From: Dehalococcoidia bacterium
GTDB taxonomy: Bacteria > Chloroflexota > Dehalococcoidia > UBA2979
Direction: 5' to 3'
DNA length: 15,085 nucleotides
NCBI GenBank assembly: GCA_023228765.1
Contig: JALOAM010000074.1
Span: 1 to 15,085, forward strand
Part shown: in pieces, positions 6,382 to 13,263 of the stretch
Numbering within the stretch: the first letter of the stretch is position 1
How the letters are laid out: each line of letters starts with the position of its first letter
Notes under the pieces: generated by a model
What the model saw: only the letters and a program-made list of their open reading frames with translations
What the model was told of the DNA's origin: nothing
Database searches by the model: none
Made by a program: the position numbers and the translations under genes

Positions 6382-7206
6382 CTATCCAGGGTCACGACCG
6401 GTGATCTCCTCCAGGTACGCCCGCACTCGGGCGGGCCGTTCCTCACGAGGCGTCTCGCCCACCAATTGGACGAAGGCGCTCCCGATCACTGCTGCGTCCG
6501 CGACCTCGCCCACCCGCTGCACGTGCTCTCGGGTCGAGATCCCGAAGCCGACCGCCAGGGGGAGGTCCGTCAGGGCTCGGACGCGGGCGATGTACTCGGG
6601 CAGTTCGTCCGAGAGGACCGACCGCGCGCCGGTGATCCCGACGACGCCGACGCAGTAGACAAAGCCGCTCCCGTGTTCGTCGACCAGCCGGATCCGGTCC
6701 TCGGTCGACGTCGGCGCCAGCAGGTACACCAGGTGCAGTCCCGCCTCGCGGGCCACCTGCTCCAGCTCCCCCGCTTCCTGCGGAGGAAGGTCGACGGTGA
6801 TGAGGCCATCGACCCCGGCCTCGACGGCCGTCTGCACGAACCTGCTGATCCCGTACGCGAGCAGCGGGTTGAAGTATCCCATAACGATCAGTGGGACGGA
6901 AACGCCACGGGCGCGCAGCTCGCGCACGGCCTCGAACACCGTCTCCGGGGTCGCCCCGTTCGCGATGGCTTCCTCGTAGGCGCGCTGGTTCGTCGGACCG
7001 TCGCCCATCGGGTCGCTGAACGGCAGCCCGATCTCGACGGCGGCAGCCCCGCCGGCGACGGCGGCCTCCACGATGTCCGCGGTGGCGTCGATCTCCGGCC
7101 AGCCCGCGGGGATGAAGGGGATGACGGGGGTACGTCCCGCCTCGCGCGCCGCGGCAAACGCGAGGGCGATGCGATCCGTCGTGGTACCGGTTGGCGTCGT
7201 GGTCAC
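6382..7206 (-). CDS. trpA: tryptophan synthase alpha chain
   Basis: TrpA cleaves indole-3-glycerol phosphate to indole and glyceraldehyde 3-phosphate and passes indole through a tunnel to TrpB. The 274-residue product has the TIM-barrel landmarks: VEIGLPFSDPMGDGPTNQRA (57-76) with catalytic Glu58 and Asp69 (E. coli Glu49 and Asp60), VMGYFNPLLAYG (about 108-119), and VGFGIS near the C-terminus for phosphate binding. The usual TAGDP segment reads PAGWP. The GTG start (7204-7206) has GAGGG about seven bases upstream. Unusually it does not follow trpB: it lies 40 bases behind a CPBP protease gene and is probably read from that gene's promoter. The structured spacer before aroH follows it. Confidence 0.96.
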   Translation of the reverse strand: MTTTPTGTTTDRIALAFAAAREAGRTPVIPFIPAGWPEIDATADIVEAAVAGGAAAVEIGLPFSDPMGDGPTNQRAYEEAIANGATPETVFEAVRELRARGVSVPLIVMGYFNPLLAYGISRFVQTAVEAGVDGLITVDLPPQEAGELEQVAREAGLHLVYLLAPTSTEDRIRLVDEHGSGFVYCVGVVGITGARSVLSDELPEYIARVRALTDLPLAVGFGISTREHVQRVGEVADAAVIGSAFVQLVGETPREERPARVRAYLEEITGRDPG

Positions 7207-7246
7207 GCTGCTGCCCTCACTCGTGGCTCCCTCGTCCGTCCTGCTC

Positions 7247-8002
7247 TCACTGGGTCACCCCGGAGATGGTCGCGATGAACGAGACGCCATTAAAGATCGC
7301 GTGCGCAATCACTGGCGTCCAGAGCGACCCCGTCCGGTGGTAGGCGAACGCGAACAGCATCCCGATCCCCCAGAACGGGAGGACCACGCTGATCTCGAAA
7401 TGCACGAGGGCGAACATGAGCCCGCTGATCACCATCCCCGCGATCAGACCCCACCGCGCCTGCACCGCGCGGAAGATGAGCCCGCGGAAGAACAGCTCCT
7501 CGCCCAGCGGCGCGGCGACCACCACGGACAGCCCGAGGACCATCCACACGGTGTCGGTCATCGCCTCCGTGTCCGGCAGCGGGTTGCCCTCGGTGAGTCG
7601 GGAGAGGTCGTTCCCCGTCGCCTCCTGCACCGCGAGCACGATCATCCCGTACACGAGCACGATGAGGAGCCCGCCGGCCCACGTCGCGATCGGCCAGAGC
7701 ATCGCGCTGCCTCGGAGGGGCCGGAACCCGACCTGCTCCAGCGTCAGGTCTTTCCTCGTCGCGAGGATGAGCACGATCGCGCCGAGCCAGACGGAGAAGC
7801 CGAGGGTGGCGACGGCCGCCGCCAGCGCGGCGGCGGAGTCCTCCCCCGGGTCGCCCACGTTGACCGCGACGATGGTGATGATGACCACCACCACCGCGTA
7901 GCCCAGCAGGAGCAGTCCGAGCCCCAGGCCCAGGTCGCGCCCGGACCACGGGACGCCCGGCAACGGCGAGTCTGGCTGAGGTGAGCGTTGCGGGGCTTCC
8001 AC
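7247..8002 (-). CDS. CPBP-family intramembrane metalloprotease (CAAX protease/Abi type)
   Basis: This is a polytopic membrane protein of 251 residues with about seven hydrophobic segments (near 24-49, 58-81, 101-126, 151-167, 184-200, 204-220 and 228-247). It has the three CPBP motifs: EELFFRG (168-174, EExxxR), FALVH (197-201, FxxxH) and HAIFN (234-238), so the glutamate/histidine active site looks intact. Family members include the CAAX prenyl protease Rce1 and bacterial proteins linked to bacteriocin self-protection or membrane-protein processing; the substrate here is unknown. The GTG start (8000-8002) has no Shine-Dalgarno sequence. A TAGCCT box ends exactly six bases before it, which fits a leaderless transcript. 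It lies between trpB and trpA, divergent from the HAD gene, and trpA follows after 40 bases. Confidence 0.9.
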   Translation of the reverse strand: MEAPQRSPQPDSPLPGVPWSGRDLGLGLGLLLLGYAVVVVIITIVAVNVGDPGEDSAAALAAAVATLGFSVWLGAIVLILATRKDLTLEQVGFRPLRGSAMLWPIATWAGGLLIVLVYGMIVLAVQEATGNDLSRLTEGNPLPDTEAMTDTVWMVLGLSVVVAAPLGEELFFRGLIFRAVQARWGLIAGMVISGLMFALVHFEISVVLPFWGIGMLFAFAYHRTGSLWTPVIAHAIFNGVSFIATISGVTQ

Positions 8003-8008
8003 GCGTTC

Positions 8009-8014
8009 AGGCTA
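8009..8014 (-). promoter_or_regulatory. putative leaderless -10 box for the CPBP-trpA transcript
   Basis: TAGCCT (minus strand) fits TANNNT and lies six bases before the GTG at 8002. There is no ribosome-binding site, so transcription may begin at or next to the start codon. A well-spaced -35 element is not evident. Confidence 0.45.
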
Positions 8015-8036
8015 ACAGCCACGGGCGACAGGCTCA

Positions 8037-8042
8037 GTTAAC
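8037..8042. promoter_or_regulatory. GTTAAC palindrome in the divergent spacer
   Basis: A six-base palindrome lies near the middle of the 69-base gap between the CPBP and HAD genes. Its TTAACG half (8038-8043) is 16 bases from the plus-strand -10 box and could serve as that promoter's -35 element; an operator role is only possible. Confidence 0.25.
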
Positions 8043-8059
8043 GGGAGCGCGCCGGCGAG

Positions 8060-8065
8060 TAGGAT
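8060..8065 (+). promoter_or_regulatory. putative leaderless -10 box for the HAD gene
   Basis: TAGGAT fits TANNNT and is followed by six bases and the GTG at 8072. TTAACG (8038-8043), matching four of six TTGACA positions, lies 16 bases upstream. The bases between box and start (GGTGGT) are too close to act as a ribosome-binding site. Confidence 0.5.
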
Positions 8066-8071
8066 GGTGGT

Positions 8072-8752
8072 GTGCAGATCACCCACGTCATCTACGACCT
8101 GGACGGGACGCTCCTGGACACGGAGCCGCTCTTCATCCAGACCACCAACGCCATCTTCGCGCGGTTCGGGATGGAGCTGTCCCCGGACGTGCGCATGATG
8201 ATGATGGGCCGCCCCACCCCCGTCGCCGTCCCCCTCATGCTGGAGCAGACCGGCCTGCCCATGACCGCCGAGGAGTTCATCGCGGCCCGCGAGGGCGCCC
8301 TCGCGGAGCTGTTCCCGCACACGCAGCCGATGCGCGGCGCGCGCGAGCTGACGGACCATCTCGCCGCCCACGGCGTGCCGCAGGCCGTGGCGACGTCCTC
8401 CTCGCGCCACACGCTCGCGCAGAAGCTCAGCGCACACCGCGAATGGTTCGAGGTCTTCGAGTCCGTGGTGATCGCGGAGGAGGTGACGCACGGCAAGCCC
8501 GCGCCCGACATCTTCCTCGAGGCCGCACGTCGCCTCGGCGCGCCGCCCGAGTCCTGCCTGGTGTTCGAGGATGCGCCAATCGGGGTGCAGGCCGCGCTCG
8601 CGGCGGGGATGCAGGTCGTCGCGGTGCCGGAGCCCGGCCACGAGCATCGTGTCGAGGACGCGCACGCCGTCATCGACAGCCTGGAGGCGTTCGACCCCTC
8701 GGCGTGGGGCCTCCCACCGTTCCCAATGCGGACCCTCGCGACGGGCGACTGA
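8072..8752 (+). CDS. HAD-superfamily phosphatase, subfamily IA (HDHD1/beta-phosphoglucomutase-like)
   Basis: The 226-residue product has all four HAD motifs: YDLDGTLLDT (8-17, nucleophile Asp9 and acid/base Asp11), ATSS (107-110), Lys142 in HGKPAPDIFLEAARR, and FEDAP (165-169), with a helical cap of subfamily IA type at about 18-88. It most likely hydrolyses the phosphate of a small sugar- or nucleotide-like substrate. The run from HGKPAPDIF through CLVFEDAPIGVQAALAAGM and the cap segments (MMGRPTP, LPMTAEEF) recall HDHD1, the pseudouridine-5'-phosphatase, from memory; substrate assignment is a guess. The GTG start gives MQITHVIYDLDGTLLDTEP, the normal family N-terminus. It is the only complete plus-strand gene in the window. 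It ends 19 bases from the trpB stop in a convergent arrangement, with no visible terminator between. Confidence 0.93.
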   Translation: MQITHVIYDLDGTLLDTEPLFIQTTNAIFARFGMELSPDVRMMMMGRPTPVAVPLMLEQTGLPMTAEEFIAAREGALAELFPHTQPMRGARELTDHLAAHGVPQAVATSSSRHTLAQKLSAHREWFEVFESVVIAEEVTHGKPAPDIFLEAARRLGAPPESCLVFEDAPIGVQAALAAGMQVVAVPEPGHEHRVEDAHAVIDSLEAFDPSAWGLPPFPMRTLATGD

Positions 8753-8771
8753 GGGCCAAAGCGACACTCCT

Positions 8772-9980
8772 CTAGAGCGAGACACCGAGGGCCTGCGCGA
8801 CGGTGTTCATGTCCTTGTCGCCGCGGCCACTGAGGTTCACGAGGATGATGTCGTCCGGAGACACCTCACCCTTGAGCTTCAGCACCTGCGCGATGGCGTG
8901 CGAGGACTCCAGCGCGGGGATGATCCCCTCGAGACGAGACAGCGCCTGGAACGCCTCCAGCGCCTCGTCGTCCGTGATCGCACGGTACTCGGCGCGCTCG
9001 GTGAGCTTCAGGTGAGCGTGCTCCGGACCGACGCCGGGGTAGTCGAGGCCCGCCGAGATCGAGTGGGCTTCCTGGATCTGGCCCCACTGGTCCTGGAGCA
9101 GGTAGGAGCGGCTGCCGTGCAACACCCCCGGGCGCCCCTTCGAGATCGTGGCGGCGTGGCGGCCCTCCAGCCCCTCGCCGGCAGCCTCGACGCCGATGAG
9201 GCGGACCTGGTCCGGGATGAACTCGTGGAACAGGCCGATGGCGTTCGAGCCGCCACCGACGCAGGCCACGGCGATGGTGGGGAGGCGGCCTTCCTTCTCG
9301 AAGAGCTGCTGTTTCGCCTCGCGGCCGATGATCGACTGGAAGTCGCGCACCATCATCGGGTACGGGTGCGGACCGACCACGGAGCCGATGATGTAGTAGG
9401 TGTCGCGGACGTTGGTGACCCAGTCGCGGATCGCCTCGTTCGTCGCGTCCTTCAGCGTGCGGGAGCCGGAGTTGACCGCGACCACCTCCGCGCCCAGCGT
9501 CTTCATCTTGAAGACGTTCAGGCTCTGGCGACGGACATCCTCCGCCCCCATGTACACGACGCACTCCAGATCGAAGAGCGCGCACGCCGTCGCGGTAGCG
9601 ACGCCGTGCTGACCGGCCCCGGTCTCCGCGATGATCCGCCGCTTGCCCATGCGCCGCGCGAGGAGCGCCTGCGCCAGCACTGCGTTGATCTTGTGCGCGC
9701 CAGTGTGGTTCAGGTCCTCCCGCTTCAGGTAGACCTTCGCGCCGACCTCCGCGGACAGGCGCGCGACATGCGTGAGCGGTGACGGCCGGCCGACGTAGTC
9801 CTTCAGCAGCCCATCCAGCTCCGCGAGGAACGCGGGGTCTTGCCTCGCACGCTCGTACTCCGCCTCCAGCTCCGCGAGCGCGGGCATCAGCGTCTCCGGC
9901 ACGTACTGCCCGCCGAATTCGCCCCAGTGGCCGAGGGCGTCCGGTGCGTTGGGATCACTCGTTGGTGGCTCGGGCGTCAT
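8772..9980 (-). CDS. trpB: tryptophan synthase beta chain
   Basis: TrpB is the pyridoxal-phosphate enzyme that joins indole with serine to make tryptophan, in a complex with TrpA. The 402-residue product is the standard TrpB1 type: GEFGGQYVPETLMPAL (20-35), KREDLNHTGAHKINA (86-100) with PLP lysine 97, AETGAGQHG with Glu119, the phosphate-binding GGGSNAIG loop, and VNLSGRGDKD near the C-terminus. The ATG at 9978-9980 overlaps the trpF stop as ATGA, and AGAGGAAG lies about seven bases upstream, so this start is well supported; the frame stays open further upstream but that extension is inside trpF. trpB ends the first tryptophan gene block: it faces the HAD gene, and its partner trpA lies about 1.6 kb on, behind a different promoter. 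Confidence 0.97.
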   Translation of the reverse strand: MTPEPPTSDPNAPDALGHWGEFGGQYVPETLMPALAELEAEYERARQDPAFLAELDGLLKDYVGRPSPLTHVARLSAEVGAKVYLKREDLNHTGAHKINAVLAQALLARRMGKRRIIAETGAGQHGVATATACALFDLECVVYMGAEDVRRQSLNVFKMKTLGAEVVAVNSGSRTLKDATNEAIRDWVTNVRDTYYIIGSVVGPHPYPMMVRDFQSIIGREAKQQLFEKEGRLPTIAVACVGGGSNAIGLFHEFIPDQVRLIGVEAAGEGLEGRHAATISKGRPGVLHGSRSYLLQDQWGQIQEAHSISAGLDYPGVGPEHAHLKLTERAEYRAITDDEALEAFQALSRLEGIIPALESSHAIAQVLKLKGEVSPDDIILVNLSGRGDKDMNTVAQALGVSL

Positions 9981-10753
9981 GCGTCTTCCTCTGCCGCGAT
10001 CGCTGCATCGGCGGTGCGGACCGCCTCGATGAATGCGCGCACACGCGCGGGGTCTTTTTGGCCGTCTGTCTCGGTGCCACTCGCCACGTCGACACCCCAC
10101 GGGCGGACGGTGCGCACGGCATCCCCCACGTTCTCCGGGGTGAGACCACCCGCGAGGAACATCGGGACGCGCTCCGCCGTCTCGCGCGCCACGCTCCAGT
10201 CAAACGTTACGCCGGACCCACCCCGGTACGGGCCATGCGCCGAGTCCAGCATGAGGGCGAGCGCGAACCCGGGCTGCACGAACTCCAGCGCGTCCGCCGG
10301 CGCATCGAGAGGCGAGACGTGGACCACCTGGATCACCGGCCGGTCCACGCGCAGGCAGTCCTCCCACGTCTCGTCGCCGGACAACTGCACAAGGTCCACG
10401 CCAGCCTCGGCGGCGATCGCGTTCACTTCCTCGATCGGTTGGTCGGCGAAGATGCCGACGGTCAGCGGGCGCTTCACGGCGAGGTAGGCGTCCAGCACCG
10501 ACGCGCCGTACTGAAACCACGCGGTAAGGTCAGCGCGTGCCTCCGCCGAGGGCGGTGCGACCTCCTCGAACTCGTGCGCGGCGAGCGGCGAGCCGAGCGC
10601 GTCGACCAGCGCCCGGCCCGTGGCCGCGTCGATCCGGCGCTTCGAGGAAGCGAAGTTGAGCCCGACGAAGTCGGCGCCCGCCTCCGCTGCCACGAGGACG
10701 TCCTCCGGCGTGCGCATGCCACAGATCTTCACGCGCGTCACGCCATTCATCAC
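9977..10753 (-). CDS. trpF: phosphoribosylanthranilate isomerase, with an insertion
   Basis: TrpF isomerises phosphoribosylanthranilate to the ribulose form (CdRP), the third step from chorismate. VKICGMRTPED near the N-terminus carries catalytic Cys11; VGIFADQP, VQLSGDE (122-128), MLDSAHGPYRGGSG with Asp170, FLAGGLTPENV (199-209) and GVDVASGTETDGQKD (220-234) are clear. At 258 residues it is about 50 longer than usual. Much of the excess is an inserted segment at roughly 54-93 (SPLAAHEFEEVAPP, then WFQYGASVLDAYLAV) ahead of the VGIF strand. The GTG at 10751-10753 overlaps the trpC stop as GTGA with GGAGG seven bases upstream, the same geometry as trpD and trpG; the next codon, ATG (10748-10750), is an alternative. 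Confidence 0.95.
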   Translation of the reverse strand: MMNGVTRVKICGMRTPEDVLVAAEAGADFVGLNFASSKRRIDAATGRALVDALGSPLAAHEFEEVAPPSAEARADLTAWFQYGASVLDAYLAVKRPLTVGIFADQPIEEVNAIAAEAGVDLVQLSGDETWEDCLRVDRPVIQVVHVSPLDAPADALEFVQPGFALALMLDSAHGPYRGGSGVTFDWSVARETAERVPMFLAGGLTPENVGDAVRTVRPWGVDVASGTETDGQKDPARVRAFIEAVRTADAAIAAEEDA

Positions 10754-11616
10754 TGCGGGGCCTCCGCGAGCATCAGCGAGCGCGCCGTCTCCACCACCGT
10801 CCCCGACCGCACGAGGGCTTCGCCGACGAGGAGGGCGTGCGCGCCCGCCTCGGCCATGCGGACGGCGTCCTCGGGCGCGCGGATCGCGGACTCCGCTACC
10901 AGGGTGACGCCCTCGGGTGCGAGCGCCTCAGCGAGAGCGGAGAGGCGCTCGAAGGTACCGAGGTCTTCGTGGAACGTGCGGAGATCGCGGTTGTTCACGC
11001 CGATCACGGTCGCGCCGGCCTCGACAGCGGTGCGCAGCTCGTCCTCGTCGTGCACCTCCACCAGCGCTTCCATGCCAAGGGCGCGGGTCTGCGCCAGCAG
11101 GTCGCGGAGGCCGTCCGGCTCCAGCAGCATCACGATCAGCAGCAGGGCGTCTGCGCCGAACGCGCGCGCCTCGAGCACCTGGTACGCGTCAAAGATGAAG
11201 TCCTTGCGGAGCAGCGCCGGCCGGTCCGCGTCCCCGTCGAACGAGGCGCACACCCCGGCGAGGTCGGCGATCCCGCCGCTGAAGTAGTCGGGCTCCGTGA
11301 GGATCGAGATCGCGGCGGCGCCCGCCTCGGCGTAGTCGCGGGCCTGCGCGACGGCGTCGAGGTCCGCGTCGAACACACCCTTGCTCGGCGACGCACGCTT
11401 GATCTCGGCCACGAGCCGTAGCCGCGAGGCCGGCGAGGCGACCCGCCCCTCTCGCAGCCGCGCGGCGAACGAGATCGGCGGGCGAGCACCCTCGATCATC
11501 GTGCGGAGCGCGGCCTCGTCGCGGAGTGCGCGGTCCTCCGCGAGGCGGAGACGACGCGACGCCACGATCCGGTCGAGGATCGTGCCGGTGACGCGGGCGG
11601 CGGACTGCTCCACCAT
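10750..11616 (-). CDS. trpC: indole-3-glycerol-phosphate synthase
   Basis: TrpC closes the indole ring, turning CdRP into indole-3-glycerol phosphate. The 288-residue product has the TIM-barrel signatures VAEIKRASPSKG (69-80, catalytic Lys73), AAISILTEPDYFSGG (101-115), LLRKDFIFDAYQ (135-146, Lys138), EVHDEDEL, VIGVNNRDLRTF and LVAESAI near the C-terminus. The ATG at 11614-11616 lies seven bases after the trpD stop, with GGGGAAG about ten bases upstream, overlapping the end of trpD. The frame is open further upstream, but that part is an out-of-frame reading of trpD with no family similarity. The length is slightly above the usual ~260 because of an extended N-terminus. It is a separate gene, not fused to trpF. 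Confidence 0.96.
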   Translation of the reverse strand: MVEQSAARVTGTILDRIVASRRLRLAEDRALRDEAALRTMIEGARPPISFAARLREGRVASPASRLRLVAEIKRASPSKGVFDADLDAVAQARDYAEAGAAAISILTEPDYFSGGIADLAGVCASFDGDADRPALLRKDFIFDAYQVLEARAFGADALLLIVMLLEPDGLRDLLAQTRALGMEALVEVHDEDELRTAVEAGATVIGVNNRDLRTFHEDLGTFERLSALAEALAPEGVTLVAESAIRAPEDAVRMAEAGAHALLVGEALVRSGTVVETARSLMLAEAPQ

Positions 11617-11623
11617 CGCGGCG

Positions 11624-12673
11624 CTACTTCCCCGCCGCGCGGCGTGACACCTCGACGAAGGCGGCGACCTTCGCGGCCGCATCACCTTCCTCGATGGCGT
11701 CGATCGCCATCTTCACGCCGTCCTTGAGGGAGGCCGCGAGGCCGGTGACGTACAGGCCGGCGCCGGCCTGGGCCACGATCATGTCGCGGATCACCGGGAC
11801 GCCCTCGCCCGCGAGCACCTCGCGGAAGATGCGAGCGTTCTCCTTCGCATCGCCGCCGACCACCTCGTCGGCGCGGTGCAGGTCCAGGCCGAGGTCGGCC
11901 GGTGTGATCGTGCGGTGGGAGACGGCGTTCGCGCGCACCTCGTAGATCTCAGTCGGGCCGGTGACGGAGATGTCGTCCACGTTGCCCTCGCCGCTGGCGA
12001 CGATGGCGTGGCGCATCTCGAGGTTGGCCAGCACTCGCGCGAGGCGTTCCGCCAGTTCCGGGGTCGCGGCGCCCATGACGTGGCACTTCGCGAAGGCCGG
12101 GTTGGTCAGCGGGCCAAGGATGTTGAAGACGGTGCGGAACCCGATCTGCGGGCGCAGCGGCCCGGCGAACTTCATCGCCGGGTGGAACGTCTGCGCGAAC
12201 ATGAACCCGATCCCGGTCTTCTCGATGCACTCCGCCACCTGCGCCGGCCCGAGCGCGATCTGCGCTCCCAGCGCTTCGAGGAAGTCCGCAGCCCCCGAGT
12301 TGGAGGTCATCGCGCGGTTGCCGTGCTTCGCGACCTTCGCGCCGGCCGCCGCTGCGACGAACGCGCCGGCGGTGGAGGCGTTGAAGACCTTCTTCGAGCC
12401 GCCGGTGCCCGCGGTGTCCAGCAGCGGCTGAGCGCGGACCTCCAGCCGGAGGGCGTGCTCGCGCATGGCCTGCGCCATGCCGGTGATCTCCTCGACGGTC
12501 TCGCCTTTCAGTCGGAGCGCGGACATGAACGCGCCGAACTGCGCCTGGGTGGCGACCTCGCCCTGCGGATCCTCGAGGCCGGCGCGCATCATCTCGCGCA
12601 TCGCCTCCGCGGCTTCGGCGCGTGTCAGGTCTCGGCGTTCCTCCACCAGCGCGATGAGGGCATCACGGATCAC
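11624..12673 (-). CDS. trpD: anthranilate phosphoribosyltransferase
   Basis: TrpD transfers phosphoribosyl from PRPP to anthranilate. The 349-residue product has DTAGTGG (86-92, the PRPP-binding loop), FNASTAGAFVAAAAG (97-111), VAKHGNRAMTSNSGAADFLE (114-133), MFAQTFHPAMK and RTVFNILGPLTNPA, all family hallmarks. The start is GTG at 12671-12673, overlapping the trpG stop as GTGA, with AGGAG seven bases upstream. The frame runs open about 360 bases further into trpG, but that region belongs to trpG. trpG is a separate gene here, not fused as in enteric bacteria. Confidence 0.97.
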   Translation of the reverse strand: MIRDALIALVEERRDLTRAEAAEAMREMMRAGLEDPQGEVATQAQFGAFMSALRLKGETVEEITGMAQAMREHALRLEVRAQPLLDTAGTGGSKKVFNASTAGAFVAAAAGAKVAKHGNRAMTSNSGAADFLEALGAQIALGPAQVAECIEKTGIGFMFAQTFHPAMKFAGPLRPQIGFRTVFNILGPLTNPAFAKCHVMGAATPELAERLARVLANLEMRHAIVASGEGNVDDISVTGPTEIYEVRANAVSHRTITPADLGLDLHRADEVVGGDAKENARIFREVLAGEGVPVIRDMIVAQAGAGLYVTGLAASLKDGVKMAIDAIEEGDAAAKVAAFVEVSRRAAGK

Positions 12674-13263
12674 GAGGCGACTCCTGCCCGCTGGACGTTC
12701 GGCATCGCGAGGAAGTTCTTCAGCAACGCGTGGCCGTGCTGGGTCATGATCGACTCCGGGTGGAACTGCACGCCCTCGATCGCCAGCTCGCGGTGACGGG
12801 CGCCCATGATGATGCCGCGCTCCGTGCGCGCGGAGACTTCGAGGACGTCCGGCACGGTGTCCGGGCGGATCGCAAGGGAGTGGTACCGGATCGCCTCGAA
12901 CGGGCTCTCGATGCCCTCGAAGACGCCCTTGCCGTCGTGCTCGATCAGGCTGGTCTTGCCGTGCATGATCTCGCCGGCGTACTCGACCACGCCTCCATAC
13001 GCCTCGCCGATGCACTGGAGCCCGAGGCACACGCCCAGCAGCGGCGCTTCACCCTCGAACGCCCGTACGAGGTCGACCGAGATGCCGGCCTCCTTCGGCG
13101 AGCACGGGCCGGGTGAGATCACCACGTGCTCGGGCTTCATCGCGAGGCAGTCCTCGACGGAGATCTGGTCGTTGCGATGGACCTCCACCTCCCCGCCGAG
13201 CTCAGTGAGGTACTGGTAGAGGTTGTAGGTGAACGAGTCGTAGTTATCGATCAGCAGGATCAC
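12670..13263 (-). CDS. trpG: anthranilate synthase component II (glutamine amidotransferase)
   Basis: TrpG supplies ammonia from glutamine to TrpE; it may also serve as PabA for folate synthesis. The 197-residue class I amidotransferase has DNYDSFTYNLYQYL (6-19), SPGPCSP (50-56), the nucleophile Cys79 in GVCLGLQ, and catalytic His168 and Glu170 in GVQFHPES. The usual CLGHQ reads CLGLQ; that histidine is common in TrpG but is not part of the catalytic triad, so activity is expected. The GTG at 13261-13263 overlaps the stop of the upstream fusion gene as GTGA, with GGAGG seven bases before it. Its coupling to that gene, not directly to trpE, is unusual. Confidence 0.96.
   Translation of the reverse strand: MILLIDNYDSFTYNLYQYLTELGGEVEVHRNDQISVEDCLAMKPEHVVISPGPCSPKEAGISVDLVRAFEGEAPLLGVCLGLQCIGEAYGGVVEYAGEIMHGKTSLIEHDGKGVFEGIESPFEAIRYHSLAIRPDTVPDVLEVSARTERGIIMGARHRELAIEGVQFHPESIMTQHGHALLKNFLAMPNVQRAGVAS

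Noticed and set aside
6210..6446. Small open frames in and around the trpA-aroH spacer (one on each strand)
   Set aside because: Neither has a ribosome-binding site or sensible composition, and both run into trpA.
9981..10100. Upstream extension of trpB
   Set aside because: It is Arg-rich, out-of-frame reading of trpF. The ATG at 9980 overlaps the trpF stop and has AGAGGAAG upstream.
9779..11287. Long open frame on the plus strand (502 codons)
   Set aside because: It is antisense to trpB, trpF and trpC; the translation is arginine-rich and low in complexity with no recognisable motif, as expected in GC-rich DNA.
11617..11685. Upstream extension of trpC
   Set aside because: It overlaps the end of trpD in another frame and has no similarity to TrpC. 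ATG 11616 has a ribosome-binding site and the expected N-terminus.
12674..13030. Upstream extension of trpD
   Set aside because: The frame is open, but the region encodes trpG in another frame, and the GTG at 12673 has an ideal ribosome-binding site and gives a normal TrpD N-terminus.
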